Assembly: GCF_027943255.1 (NCBI RefSeq)
Contig: NC_072893.1
Span: 56,700,001 to 56,764,000, forward strand
DNA: 64,000 nucleotides
Direction of reading: 5' to 3'
Origin: Anastrepha obliqua
Taxonomy: Eukaryota; Arthropoda; Insecta; Diptera; Tephritidae
Shown: piece after piece, positions 47,291-58,960 of the stretch
Layout of the letters: each line of letters opens with the position of its first letter
Numbering within the stretch: the first letter of the stretch is position 1
Translations under genes and position numbers: made by a program
Notes under the pieces: generated by a model
What the model was told of the DNA's origin: nothing
Database searches by the model: none
The model's input: only the letters and a program-made list of their open reading frames with translations

Positions 47291-48371
47291 TTGGGTAGTC
47301 GAAAAAGTCTATTCGTATTTTGTCAATAGATGTCGTTGGAGTCATCTATCTCCAGTGCTACCAATCACATTGTGTCATATAGTATGGTGTTAGAAAGGTG
47401 ACATTTTAAGGTTCATTTAACCAAAAAAAAATTAAATTCGGAAAAGTTGAAAAAAAGTTATAGCTGTTCAAAAATGAGTGAAAATAATGAATAAATTCGC
47501 TATATTTTGAAATTTTTGTATAAAAGAGGGAAGAATGCTACGCAAGCCACCAATGAAATTTGTGAAGTTTACGGAGACGATGCTGTATCATCATTCATCA
47601 TCAAACGGTTTTGAACCATTTAAAAAAGGCTGATTACAAAAAGAAGCTCGATGTTTGGGTACCACATGAATGGACCGAATTAACATCTGCGATTCTTTGC
47701 TGAAACGAAATGAAATCGAACCATTTCTGAAGCGAAAGGTAACAGGAGACGAAAAGTGGATGAAATACGACAATAATGTGCGAAAAAGATCATGGTCCAA
47801 GGGTGGTGAAGCTTAACAAATGGTCGTAAAGCCAGGATTGACGCCTCGAAATGTTATGTTTGGTGGGATTGGAAAGGAATCATCCCCTATGAGCTGCTCC
47901 AGCCTGCTCGAACTATTGATTCTACACTTTACTGTCAACAACTGATGAGATTAAAAAATGGCCAGAACTGATCAGCAGAAAGGGCGTCGTCTTCCATCAG
48001 GGCAACGCTAGGCCACACACATCTTTGATGACTCGGCAAAAACTGGGAGAGCTTGGCTGGGAAGGTTTGATGCATCCACCATATAGCCCTGACCTTGCAC
48101 CATCGGACTACCATTTGTTTCAGTCAATGCAGAACTCCCTTAATGGAATAAAGTTCGCTTCAAAAGAAGTGTGTGAAAATAACTTGTCGCAGTTTTTCGA
48201 CGAGAAACCACAAAAGTTTTACACTGAAGGAAAATTGTCTCTAGAAGAAAACTGGCAAACGGTGATTGACCAAAATGGTACATATTTGGTTTAATAAAGT
48301 TCATTATAAATATAAAAAAAAATGAGTTGAAGTTTGATTAGAAATACGAAAAGACTTTTTCGACTACGCAA
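47291..48371 (+). mobile_element. Mariner (mellifera-like), internally deleted
   Basis: Ends TTGGGTAGTCGAAAAAGTCT and the inverse of TTGCGTAGTCGAAAAAGTCT; TA at 47289-47290 and 48372-48373. 1081 bp, about 200 bp short of full length. Confidence 0.93.
47474..48294 (+). pseudogene. Mariner transposase, second catalytic Asp changed to Gly
   Basis: ATG 47474 gives MSENNE then TAA, then IRYILKFLYKRGKNATQATN. A deletion in the helix-turn-helix region joins to HHQTVLNHLKKADYKKKLDV. KVTGDEKW (first Asp) follows after a frameshift. The final open frame reads GVVFHQGNARPHTSL, where the family has HHDNARPH, so Asp is Gly. Then PPYSPDLAPSDYHLFQSMQN (third Asp kept) and QTVIDQNGTYLV at the end. Three or more lesions, catalytically dead. 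Confidence 0.88.
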
Positions 48372-49149
48372 TATTAATAAAAGCAATTATATTAATATAA
48401 AAATATTTTTAAATTTTTTTCTGTGAACACGTTTTGATCAAAAGTAAAAAAAAAATCTCAGGCCGGAATGATTTACGTTATCTAAGCTATACAGTTGGCA
48501 ACTCTCGAGAAGGTAACAGACAAGTCATGCTCACGTGGCCAGATCATTTATAAGGAAGGGGCTCGGCCAAACAAGAAAAATCCTTTGAAAATGTTTATAC
48601 GAGGAAAATTTAATTCGACGTTGACGGTACGGCACATAAAGCAAGAGGAGATTTTTTTGACGCAAAGCGCTTTGTGAATGCAGATTTCTGGTACTACGAA
48701 ATAAACTAATTTATTGCCTGGTCATTTTTATAAAGGGCCTTTCACGGTCTTATCGCTCACATGTTTCGCATTTAACATATATTAATTTAACAAATTATGT
48801 TTTATTTCAATTAAAATTAATTTATTTTTATTAAATCAAATTATTTGAATAAATAATACAAAACAGTGCGCAGGGTTTTTACCCTATCTCAATAATAACT
48901 CGGTCTAATTTAAATGAGTTTGAGAGCACTATGTTGTCCAAGTTTGGGAAACTTTTCTTAAGTCATTAAAGAAATACACGCATGTACCCAAAAGTAGGCG
49001 GGACACTGTCCATTTTTCGAATTTAATTGTCCAGATTCGAGTCCCCAAGCGTGAAATACCAAATGATAGGAAAAAGTCTCGTCATAAAGACTCATCTAGC
49101 GTTCGGAGGCGACATAAAACTGTAGGCGCGTAATAGAGCCCGGTGTTTT
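48372..49149. other. Unassigned DNA
   Basis: No gene recognised. The right-hand 100 bp may be retrotransposon 3' sequence. Confidence 0.35.
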
Positions 49150-50273
49150 AGTCAATCGCCGTTTGGAGGAACGAATAATAGCATAAATTCTCTTTATTTA
49201 TTCTCTCAACCTTTGGTAGAAATTTTGTTGGATTACTGCCATTTCTGCTGCTACTAATGGCACATTTAGGTTTTGATGGATATTTTCATTGGTTGTGTAC
49301 CACGGCGCTCCAGTAGCCATTCTTAAAATTTTCGATTGCCTTCGTTGTATAACTGCAATATTGCTGCCACTTGCATTACCCCACAGTTGTCACGCATACG
49401 TCCAGATTAGCTTGATGATTGTATTGTAGAAAACAACTCTGTGATCAAGGCTAAGCCAGGAATGGGAATTGATTAGCCAATGAAGTTCTTTCGTTTTTAG
49501 CTTCATCTGTCCACCCAATATTTTGGCCTCAATGTGCCTTTTCCATGTCAAGCGCTTGTCCATACGAACACCAAGGTATGCAATTTCCTTAGAATGAGGT
49601 ATGAGTGTGAAATTTAGGCATACACTGGAGCTGTCACTTCTATTTAGCGTAAAAGTCACATGATTACACTTTTGCTCATTCACTGGCGCTGCCAATCACT
49701 TGGATATTCGGAACGACAAAGGATTGCAGTGTCGTCAGCAAACGTGGATGTAAATATTTGTGGGTTTGTTGGAAGATCAGCCGTGTATATTACATATAAA
49801 AGCGGACCCAGTACACTGCCTTGTGGTACGCCGGATTTAATATCGGCTGCATCAGTTATGTAGTTTTTATATCTTACAAATCGGGTGTTTATTTGTAAGA
49901 TAAGTCGCTCGTGCCATACTCTGCCGAACGCTTGAGCTACATCAAGAAATATGGGTGAATAATATTCACGTGATGCGATTGACTTGCTCAATTGTGCCGT
50001 GTTACTCACGGGAATCGAACTAATGAGCTGGAACAATGTTGTTTTGCTGCAAATGCGACATCAGTTTTCGTTTTAGCAACTTTTCAAATAGCTTGGAGAG
50101 AGATGGCAGCAGACTTATAGGTCTGTATGAAGCAGTCTTGGCTTTATTTTTTCCTAGCTTTGGGATCATTATAATGGTCGATTTTTTCCATTGAGAAAGA
50201 AAGTGGCCAACTTGAAGAATTGCGTTAAAAAACACACTGAGAAATCTAACAGCGCAGTTTGGAGTGTCTACTA

Positions 50274-51122
50274 TAGGGTAGACCATGTAAAATTTGCTTT
50301 TTGAATCGGCTATAAAAAAACACTAATCAATATTTTTTCAAACTTTTTTTTTATTTTGAAGATTGAACATTGTCATTTATGAATGAAAAATAATATTGTT
50401 CAAATGACTGCCACGACTGGCTTTACAGTAGGCCATTCGATCAACCCAATTTTTAAGCACATTTTCGATAGTTTGGGCTCCAATTTCATGAAAGGCAACT
50501 TCGATTTCGTATTTTGAAGCATCAATCGTCTCTGAATGGTTCGCATAGCATTTGTCTTTATCGGCTCCCCACAAAAAATAGTCCAACGGGCCTAAATCAC
50601 AGCTCCGATGCGGCCAATTGATATCGGAATTTCGGCTGATTATTCGGTTTTCAAAAACGGTAGCCAAAAGTTCGAGTGTAACTTTGGCAGTGTGACAAGT
50701 TGCACCATCCTGTTGAAACCAAATGTGGTCCATGTCATCCTCTTCAATTTTTGGAAACAAAAACTCGTTGAGCATGTCACGGTAACGCTCGCCATTTACT
50801 GTAACCGCGGCTCCTCGCTCATTTTCGAAAAAAAATGGCCCGATGATGCCGCCACACCAAAAACCGTGACTCGTTGTGGATGCACAACAATTTTGCTTAT
50901 TGACGTAGACACCGATGTGAAAATCAGAAAAGAAGAAGAAGACTCACCACTTTGGAAATAGGTTTTCAATATTTCCCAATTTCGTTCAAGAGTATAGCGT
51001 CCCATTTCGTAAATGTCAAACCTTTAAGTATGTAAATTATGAACACATTTGACATGTCATTTATAATACCATTCTCAAAAAAATAGGTGGTTCAAAAAGC
51101 AAACGCTATATGGCCCACCCTG
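50274..51122 (-). mobile_element. DD41D-type element inserted in the jockey-like element
   Basis: 849 bp with ends TAGGGTAGACCATGTAAAAT and the inverse of CAGGGTGGGCCATATAGCGT, both followed by a TTTGCTTTTTGAA word. TA on both sides. The two flanks join as a continuous reverse transcriptase reading. Confidence 0.92.
50377..51005 (-). pseudogene. DD41D-type transposase, N-terminal third deleted
   Basis: MGRYTLERNWEILKTYFQSG (51005), then a deletion of the second DNA-binding region and first-Asp block, then FHIGVYVNKQNCCASTTSHG and FWCGGIIGPFFFENERGAAV out of frame. The last open frame (50775-50377) has WFQQDGATCHTAKVTLELLA (second Asp) and CDLGPLDYFLWGADKDKCYA (third Asp), 41 residues apart, and ends RGSHLNNIIFHS. 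Confidence 0.9.
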
Positions 51123-52385
51123 TATCATTTTAGGATATATTTGCTCATACCTAGGTGTTTTTTTAGGATTCGTCACGTTCTGAATTATTGACTTTACCTC
51201 ATGCGGAGAAATTTTTAATGTATTGTTACTGTACTCAAGATATACTTCATTGGCTATTTCTGCATCTGTCCGAGCCCAGGTTCCTTGACCGTCACGGATT
51301 GGTATCTCAGATTCAGTTGGTGGCCTCAATATTTGTACCTTCCATAAGGATGGATTAGCTCCCATTGGCGATAGGTTTTGTATTAAATGCCTTTTATATT
51401 ATACTCTTTTTTAAGTTTAAGTGCTCTTAAAGCTTTTTCGGCGTTTTTGAAGCGCACCTTAGATGCAGGGCATCTATACTCCTACCATTCTCTTCTGTAA
51501 CTGCGTTTTTCCATAACGAGTCTTTCGATTCCACAATTTGTTACATTATGGGTTTTCTGTCGAAAGAAACTTGTGCTTGATGTGGAGTTACGTGCAGTGT
51601 ATTTTTAAAATTTTAAGCAATTGGTGTTGGACGAAGTAAAACTGTATGGGAGATCGGTAAACTGCGGGCGATCCATAACTACGAAACTCACAGGAGAATG
51701 ATCCGATGATAAATCTGTGTGAGTATCAGTTGTAACTATATTTCTGGAATTTTTCTAGCCAGTATTTAGTCTTACGAGAAGCAAAATCAAGTGTGTTGTT
51801 CGAGTTTATGATTACTTTGCGTAGTTGGCTGCCTTTGCTGTTAGCTAGTCGAGAGCCCCAGTAAGTATGTTTAGCATTGTCCAGCTGCCAGAAATCGGAG
51901 ATCGAGAGAATTAAAGAACTTCTTGAAAATTTCTTTAGTTACACCGATTTGAGGAGGGCAATAGGCTGCTGTAAATGAAACCTTTGTATGCGAATGGATG
52001 TAGCTTTAAAATACGCCGTTGAGTACGGTTCAAGAGGAAAGTGCTTGATTCGGTTCCTTATAAGTATGCCCGACCCGCCATGTGCTCTGCCGTCGAGATG
52101 ATTTATAGCATAAAATTTGAACCCACGAATATTAAAGTTTTATTTATTCGAGAGACGAGTTTCACTCAAGAGCATAACATCTATCTCTTTCTCATGTAAG
52201 TAGTTATGGAGCTCCTTACTAATTTATCTGCCATTTCGTTCTAGGTCGTTCCCATGTGCGTTGCAACTTACAGGATACATACCTTACTGACCTAAGATAT
52301 TCAGCTTATTAAGACATTCCTGCGCCGGTTTTGAAGCTTTGAATTGGATTCATTATCAATTAGAAAATACGCAGAAAATTCTTAT

Positions 52386-53190
52386 TCTTCTTAATTGGCG
52401 TGATATCCGCTTATGCGATTTTGGCCGAGTTTAACAAACCGCGCCAGTCGTTTTTTTCTCGTGCTAACCGGCGCCAATTGGACACACCAAGTGAAGCAAA
52501 GTGCTTCTCCACCTGATCTTTCCAACGCAGAGGAGGCGCATCGAATACTTTCAAAGCCGGAGCGCTTGTATCCATTCGGACGACATGACCAGCCAACATA
52601 GCCGCTGCGCTATGTCTATGGCGTCGTAAGGCTCATACAGTTCATCGTTCCATCGTCTGCGACATTCGCCGTTGCCAACGTGCAAAGGTCCAAAAATCTT
52701 CCGCAGAATCTTTCTCTCAAGCACTCCTAGCGTCGCTTCATCGGATGTTACCATCGTCAAATCTTCTGCGCCATATGTTAGGACGGGCATGATGAGAGTC
52801 TTGTAGAGTGTTAGTTTTGTTCGTCGAGAGAGGACTTTACTGCTCAGTTGCCTACTTAGTCCAAAGTAGCACTTGCTGGCAAGAGAGATTCTACGTTGGA
52901 TTTCCAGGCTGACATTGTTATCGGTGTTAATGCTGGTTCCTAAATAAACGAAGTCTTTTACAACCTCGACATTATAACTGCCAACAGTGACGTGGGTGCT
53001 GATACGCGAGTGCGGCGACTGTTTGTTTGAAGATAGGAGGCGTTTTGGAGAACGCAGAGCTAACAGCGTGGTTGTTAAGGTCGATGATGTCAATATCATC
53101 GGCATAAGCCAACAATTGTACTCTTTTATAAAATATTGTGCCTGAGCGATTAAGTTCTGCGGCACGTACGATGCTTTCCAAAATCAGGTT
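52386..53190 (-). pseudogene. RTE-like reverse transcriptase, copy B
   Basis: Begins near 53181 (MESIVRAAELNRSGTIFYKR, QLLAYADDIDIIDLNNHAVS with YADD). After a deletion: FEVVKDFVYLGTSINTDNN-type text, SLASKCYFGLSRQLSSKVLS, MPVLTYGAEDLTMVTSDEAT, RKILRKIFGPLHVGNGECRR, and the C-terminal frame AGHVVRMDTSAPALKVFDAP, RWKDQVEKHFASLGVSNWRR. The 3' end is at about 52386, with a (TTC)n-like tail. 5'-truncated just before the catalytic box. Confidence 0.9.
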
Positions 53191-53794
53191 TGCGTTTTTA
53201 ATATCCGCTTTTTCGCACTGCTATTAAAGGGCCTCTTAATGGATTTCTTTCTTTTCAGCCTCAAAGATGGGAGCACTGCGAATTTGGTTTGCTGGGCGTA
53301 CTGCAGATGTGAGCGGTGCGTAAGTGCATTCTCCGTGCTTTAGTTTCATCTGTTAAATAAATAGTACTGACTTTCAAATGAAATTAATAAACTTTCATTC
53401 GAAGTGCCGAAATTAATTTCATACCGAAAATTGCATTAGCAGTAGAAATGAAATATTTGCTATACAAATGCACATTGCGCATGGAATTATGTGGACACAC
53501 TGGGGCGGAAGACTAATAATTTGGCACTGAAACTAAAACTAAATGTGGTGACAGCAAATAATACATCATAACCTTTTTAATAGGTTTCCTGTCCGTATAG
53601 TATACGAGTAAAGTGCTAAAAGCTTTATTGTCAGTACAATATTTCTGAGTATAAGCAAAGGAATTCATACATGAATGTACATATTTCATACGATATGTAA
53701 ATGCAAATGCATGGGAATTCAGAAATATTTAGTAAACTTCAAAAAAATTACATCAAAATTTCAAATTTTTTATTTAGAATTTTTATAAAACTTC
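53191..53794. other. Unassigned DNA
   Basis: No recognised feature. Confidence 0.35.
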
Positions 53795-54062
53795 TGGGTA
53801 TATAGTTCTACAGCCCCACCAACATTAGTATATGGTAGTGCAAAATTCAGGTGGTTCAAAATTCTCGTTTATCTTGGTTATTTCTTTTTATTAAAGTATG
53901 CAAAATTTTCATCACTACAAAATACTTTCGAAAATGTGCTTTATATGGAAGAAAATTCTCAACTTAATGTGGGGAAAAAATTAAAAAAATCAACGCGCTT
54001 TTTGTGCGATTTCAAACTTACTCTTTATTGTACTGAATTTGGGCTACAAAGGTACATATCTT
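53795..54062. mobile_element. MITE family 2, diverged copy
   Basis: Left arm starts GGGTATATAGTTCTACAGCC. Right arm has GCGATTTCAAACTTACTCTT, TATTGTACTGAATTTGGGC and AAAGGTACATATC, inverse to the left arm and matching 27245-27425. Confidence 0.5.
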
Positions 54063-54184
54063 CTCGATGTTTTTAAACCTTTTTATTAAAAAGTTGAAAA
54101 TTTTAATAACAGGTTTAAGTGACAAGCACATCTAGCCTTATCAAGTTTTTACATCCAAATTTCTTATTAGGTGCTCAACTAAGT

Positions 54185-54805
54185 TCTCGCTGTTTTTTTT
54201 GAAGAAAATACAACTTTATTCTGAAAATATGGTTACAAGTGAATCATTGAATGGAACTGCTGGTGAGCTAGACCATCGGTCGGAACAGGTGATAATCGGA
54301 CGGCGCAATATTTGGAGAATATGGCGGGTGGGGTAGGATTTCCTCTTTCAGTGTTTCCAGGTAGGTTTTAACGGGTTTGGCAACGAGAGGCCGAGTGTTG
54401 TCATGCTGTAGAATCACTTTTTCATACCTCTCCGCGTATTGCGGATGCTTCTTGCGCAGTGCTCGGTTCAATCGTATAAATTGAAGTCGATACCGATCCT
54501 CAGTGATGGTTTCGCTTGGTTTTAACAGTTCATAATAAATAACACTAACTTGGGCCCACCAAATACATAGCATAACCTTCGCAGCGTGAATATTCGGCCG
54601 AGGTGACGACGTCACGATGGGATGAAGAAAACCCTTCCTTTTTTGCCACTGTAGCAGTTGGTCACAGGCGAAAAAAAGACGTTCAACATCCCTTGGTTTT
54701 AACTCATAAGGAACCCAAGTTCCCTGTTTCTGAATCTTTCTAAATAGATTGGCGGGTAACTTCTAATACTGAAGCAAGCTTTTCTTGCGTTTGACACGGA
54801 TCCTC
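54185..54805 (-). pseudogene. Mos1-like mariner transposase fragment
   Basis: Right part (54805-54616): QTQEKLASVLEV, LKPRDVER-like text, KRKGFLH. Left part: open frame 54615-54268 with AAKVMLCIWWAQVSVIYYEL, VILQHDNTRPLVAKPVKTYL (second Asp) and PHPPYSPNIAPSDYHLFRPM (third Asp). First-Asp block deleted or damaged. The 3' mariner end GGTGCTCAACTAAGTTCTCG lies at 54191-54210. It meets an M1 fragment head-on at 54805/54806. Confidence 0.83.
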
Positions 54806-55467
54806 CTCTCAGCTGCTGCAACGGCTTTAAAATGAAAGTTTCTTGAACCGTATCGTTACTGGTGATGAAAAATGGGTAATTTACAATAATCCTGCTCGCA
54901 AACGCCAATGAATAAATAACGATGAAACACCAGAACCGACTCCTGTCTATTTGGTGGGACCATGTTTATTGTGAACTTCCGGAACCAAACCACACGATAA
55001 GTGCTGACTATTATTCCCATCAGCTATCAAACCTGAATGAGGCACTTAACAAAAATCCACCGTCTTTAGTGAATAGACGCAAAGTTTTGTTTCACCACGA
55101 CAACGCAAGACCTCATACCGCAAGGCAAACATTAGGCAAGCTGAACGAGCTCGGATGGGAGCTAATGCCACATCCACCATACTCTCCGGATATTGCACAT
55201 TGTGATTATCACCTTTTCCGTGGACTTCAATTCCATATGAGTAACAAGAACTACACCTCAAAGCTATAAAAAGGGATATCGAAGCGTATTTTGACTCCAA
55301 GGACAACAAATTTTTTGAGCAGGGAATCAAAAATTTGCCTAAACGTTGGGAAGACATTGTAAATAATGAAGGAAAATATATTATTGATTAATATATACTT
55401 TAAACATCTTTTTTACTAATTTTAAAAGTACCTTTAAAAAAACGCACGAGCTTATGGACTGACCTGA
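54806..55467 (+). pseudogene. M1 mariner, copy 3, 5'-truncated
   Basis: Starts at CTCTCAGCTGCTGCAACGGC, inside the gene. NRIVTGDEKWVIYNNPARKR-like text includes the first Asp, and TGA falls soon after. An open frame (54922-55269) has YYSHQLSNLNEALNKNPPSL, VLFHHDNARPHTARQTLG (second Asp) and PPYSPDIAHCDYHLFR (third Asp kept). The right end CGAGCTTATGGACTGACCTG with TA at 55468-55469 is the M1 end. Confidence 0.88.
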
Positions 55468-55469
55468 TA

Positions 55470-56305
55470 GTATAAAAGTAAGACTGTCGGCTGAGCTATT
55501 CAAACATGGTGGCGAGGAGCTGGTAAGGTGCATGCATCAGCTTCTATGCAAAATATGGTCGCCTGAAAGCATGCCTGGTGATTGGAATTCAAGTGTGCTC
55601 TGCCCAATCCATAAGAAGGGTGACCATGCAATCTGTGACAATTATCGCGGGATTAGTCTTCTAAATATCGCCTATGAGGTTCTATCGACCGTATTGTGTG
55701 AAGGGCTGAAGCCCACCATCAACCAATTGATTGCACTTTATCAGTGTGGCTTTCGAGCTGCAAAGTCCACTACCGACCAGATATTTACAATACGCCGAAT
55801 CTTGGAAAAGCCCTATGAAAGGAGAATCGACACACATCATCTTTTCGTCGACTTCAAAGCTGCATTCGGCAGTACGAAAAGGACTTACCTGTATGCCGCG
55901 ATGTGTGAATTTGGTATTCCCGCAAAACTAATACGGCTATGCAAGATGACGTTGTTCAATACTAGCAGCGCCGTCAGAATTGGGAAGGACATCTTCGAAC
56001 AGTTTGATACCAAACGAGGTTTCAGACAGGGCGGCTCGCTGGAGTGTGACTTCACTAACCTGATGTTGGAGAGGATCGTACGAGCCGCAGAACTTAATCG
56101 CTCAGCCACAATTTTTTATAAGAGAGTACAATTGTTGGCGTATGCCGATGATATTTATATTATCTTCCCGACTAAGTAGACAATTGAGTAGTAAAGTCCT
56201 CTCCCCAACTGACGCCGGTTAGCACGAAAAAGAAACGACTGGTGCGCTTTGTTAAACTCGGCCAAAATCACGTAAGCGGTTATCGCGCCAATTAAGAAAA
56301 AGAAA
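55470..56305 (+). pseudogene. RTE-like reverse transcriptase, copy C (fingers and palm)
   Basis: Starts directly at the mariner end with VRLSAELFKHGGEELVRCMH. Open for 215 codons from 55532: SVLCPIHKKGDHAICDNYRG, HLFVDFKAAFGSTKRTYLYA, CKMTLFNTSSAVRIGKDIFE, FDTKRGFRQGGSLECDFTNL, LLAYADDIYIIF (YADD). A deletion then joins to SRQLSSKVLS, and a second to the 3' end (GTTAAACTCGGCC, near 56255). It supplies the 5' half missing from copies A and B. Confidence 0.9.
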
Positions 56306-57857
56306 GTAAAGTTTGATAACATTTCGCCGTACACTGAAAACGTCATTGCTTTCAGCTTTGAATACTATCTGAAAGTGAGAAATATTTTATTTCTTTTTAA
56401 AATTATTATGGAATTGAACAAGATAGGAAAAGATAGTAGGTATCTCCAACCTTACTGCCTTTTCTGAAAACTAAATCTTGTTCAATTCCTTCGCACTCAT
56501 CACATTGTTGTTGCGAAATATAAAACTTTAACGGCATCCAGACTATTCTTTGTTAGTGCTAATTCAACCTATGGATTTGCTTACCGACTCCTACTAAAAG
56601 GAGTAAATCAAAAAGATGTTGCATGCCTATTTGCTTCTTTACTCCTCCATCTCTGCTGATTCTTATCTCTGTTCTGTGCTGATTCCTATCCCTGTACAGT
56701 TTTATGAATTTGTTTAATGAAAAGACTATATTCCATAATTTAAATTAAGATCTATTTTTCAAAAATTAAACATTTCTGAGTGACTTGGTGAGTTTTTGTT
56801 CCTGCATGGTACGGTGCACGGTTTTATATCAGTAATTTTCTGCTCATACTCGGCGCGCAGGAGTTTTAAGATTTTTGATTTTTACCAGATTGTCATCTCT
56901 AAAGTATATCCGCCTTTCGACTGAGTTACTTTAACTCGTAGCTTGAAAGTTTGGATCGGTTCCGGATTGAATGCTCGTTCCTTGGCATATTATTGGCATA
57001 TCTTGGCACATCTTTCTTCATGATGCGAATTCAACTTTTCTAACTTTAACGTTAACTTCTAATCTTTCACCTCTTAATCTGGAAGTCTGCTAATTCGTTG
57101 CCCAGCCAGGTTTTTCCTTTATGCTTTTTAGTAAAATATTTTTCATACCTTTCAATATTAAACAACTCAGAATTTAAGTAAAATTGTTGCTGTGAACAGT
57201 CTAAAGCACATGAAGAAAGTAGTTTACTTATAACTTTGTAACACACATTTACTCATTCTCATTTTACAACAACAACATTTGCGGCAAAACCATTTTATTA
57301 ACAGCATAACAACTGCTAAGCACCACTGCTGTCGCCATGAAGCTACTCGTTCCCACTTTCGCCGTTTGTGACCACACTTAAGATGATGCGGAGGTGCTGT
57401 GAAGTGCTCGCTTTAAATGAATTACAGCATGTCATTGTCGTCTAACTCTGGAAAAGTTTTACTGTTATACCGACAACGTCATTCGCAGCAGCCATCAGTG
57501 GGAACATCTTAAGCTCACAAATACTTCATTCTTTGTTTGTAATATGTTTTTATTTAGAAGGAAAATTACTTAATATTCGTTGATATTTTGATGTTCATTA
57601 TCCAGCGCTGAAGTGGCAGTTGCAGAAGGCACGTGCTTTTTATTACAATAAGTAAATGAAACTTCAAATGCTTATATTTAGTTATGTTTGTTGTTCACTA
57701 AGTGAAAAAAATATCGACTTACAGCATATTTTCACCATCTTCCAAGGAACTTTAATAGACCAATAGAGGGTCATTCATTTTGTGGTTTATTTTTAAAATT
57801 AAATAAAAAAATTAGCAAAAATCGATTTTTTTCGGTATATTATTGGTTTATTCGCAT
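56306..57857. other. 1.55 kb with no recognised gene
   Basis: A short inverted repeat (GGAATTGAACAAGAT near 56410 and its inverse near 56474) could fold as a hairpin. Nothing else. Confidence 0.4.
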
Positions 57858-58620
57858 ATGCAAAGCCAGTTTAATGCTCTCGTAAAAGACTCTAGTGCCG
57901 CTGGACTTAAAATCAAAGCAACAGAAAACCAAACATTTGGCAGTACACACAAACGATGCATTCTACAATATCGGAGAGGAAAATATTGAAAATGTGAACG
58001 CATTTCAATATCTTCGAAGCCAATTCACTGCGAAAAGCGGATGCGAAAACGATGTATCTACATGACTGCAAAAAGCAAGAGATGCATTTGCAAATCTTCG
58101 TCCGGTGTGGCAGTCCAAGCAAATGCACATTACAACAAAAATACGGATTTTCAACTCCAATGTTAAATCAGTTCTGTTTTAAGTATGTGAAACATGGTGT
58201 CTGTCTGCGGAAATTGTACAGAAGTTTCAAATGTTCGTGAACCACTGCTTGAAACGCATTCTACGTATCTGGTGGCCAGACAACTGGATATCTAACACCG
58301 AATTGCATCGACGAAGCCATCAAAAACCAATCGCAACTGAAGAAAGAGAACGTAAATAGAGATGGCTTGGCCATACCCTACGGAAAAGTGGTACTGAAAT
58401 CAGCAGACAAGCGCTGGACTGGAACCGCCATGAACAGTGCAGAAGAGGCATACCTAGAGGCTCCTGGCGACGCTGCATCGAAGAGGAATACAAAGCCGTG
58501 GACAAAACAATTACCTGGCAGCAAGTGAAAAATATATCCGGGAATAGCACAAAATGGACAAAATTTTACATTGGCCCTATGCTCCGCAACGGAGACCAAG
58601 GAATGATGATGATGATGATA
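57858..58620 (+). pseudogene. RTE-like reverse transcriptase, family 2, C-terminal half
   Basis: Reads EENIENVNAFQYLRSQFTAK, QKARDAFANLRPVWQSKQMH, IVQKFQMFVNHCLKRILRIW, SHQKPIATEERERK, TAG (for Trp), RWLGHTLRKSGTEISRQALD, RRGIPRGSWRRCIEEEYKAV. It ends in (GAT)n at 58603-58620, a typical RTE-like tail. Three or four stops, few frameshifts. Same type as 61880-62645. Confidence 0.88.
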
Positions 58621-58639
58621 ATTGGTTTATTCGAAAGAG

Positions 58640-58960
58640 CAAACATTCCCATTATATACCATATGGAGTACAATTTCATTAAGTGTGGCTTTGCAGACCT
58701 TGGTGGCGGTAACATTTTCTATTTCGCGGAAGTCTTGCTCGATATTCACTTTAAAGGCCTCAATCGGGAATGGATTGTTCTCATGATACCTGTCCTTCAC
58801 GTTACCCTAAAAAAACAAAAAAAAAAATCAAACGGCATCAAATCGCAGCTAGGAGTGGCCAATTGGCAAATTACCAAACTTGGTCGGTACGCTATCCAGA
58901 TGAAACTAAAGATCGTCCAAGTCATTGATTTTCATTTCCGGCTTCTTCAGAAAATATTAT
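58640..58960 (-). pseudogene. DD41D-type transposase, C-terminal fragment
   Basis: Minus strand: LDDL near 58920, LATPSCDLMPFDFFF (third-Asp block, near 58840), VKDRYHENNPFPIEAFKVNI, EQDFREIENVTATKVCKATL, NEIVLHM. No second- or first-Asp block can be read with certainty. Confidence 0.62.

Larger units (their letters stand above)
49150..52290 (-). pseudogene. Jockey-like non-LTR retrotransposon ORF2, split by a DD41D element
   Basis: From 52290: apurinic-type endonuclease with LHNYLHEKEIDVMLLSETRL (catalytic Glu), GGSGILIRNRIKHFPLEPY, AKHTYWGSRLANSKG and SSDHSPVSF (51690). Then the finger region (TNPKKTPRYEQIYPKMI), the DD41D insert at 50274-51122, and the reverse transcriptase: FLSVFFNAILQVGHFLSQWK, ASYRPISLLPSLSKLFEKLL, YYSPIFLDVAQAFGRVWHER, SGVPQGSVLGPLLYVIYTAD and TFADDTAIL (catalytic Asp pair, about 49735). 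The thumb (AYLGVRMDKRLTWKRHIEAK) and tail (LWGNASGSNIAVIQRRQSKI) run to about 49150. Several frameshifts. It is the most complete LINE here, with no ORF1 seen. Confidence 0.92.

Noticed and set aside
57336..57380. ATG with MKLLVPTFAVC as a secreted peptide start
   Set aside because: The frame stops after a few codons and no plausible splice continuation is visible.
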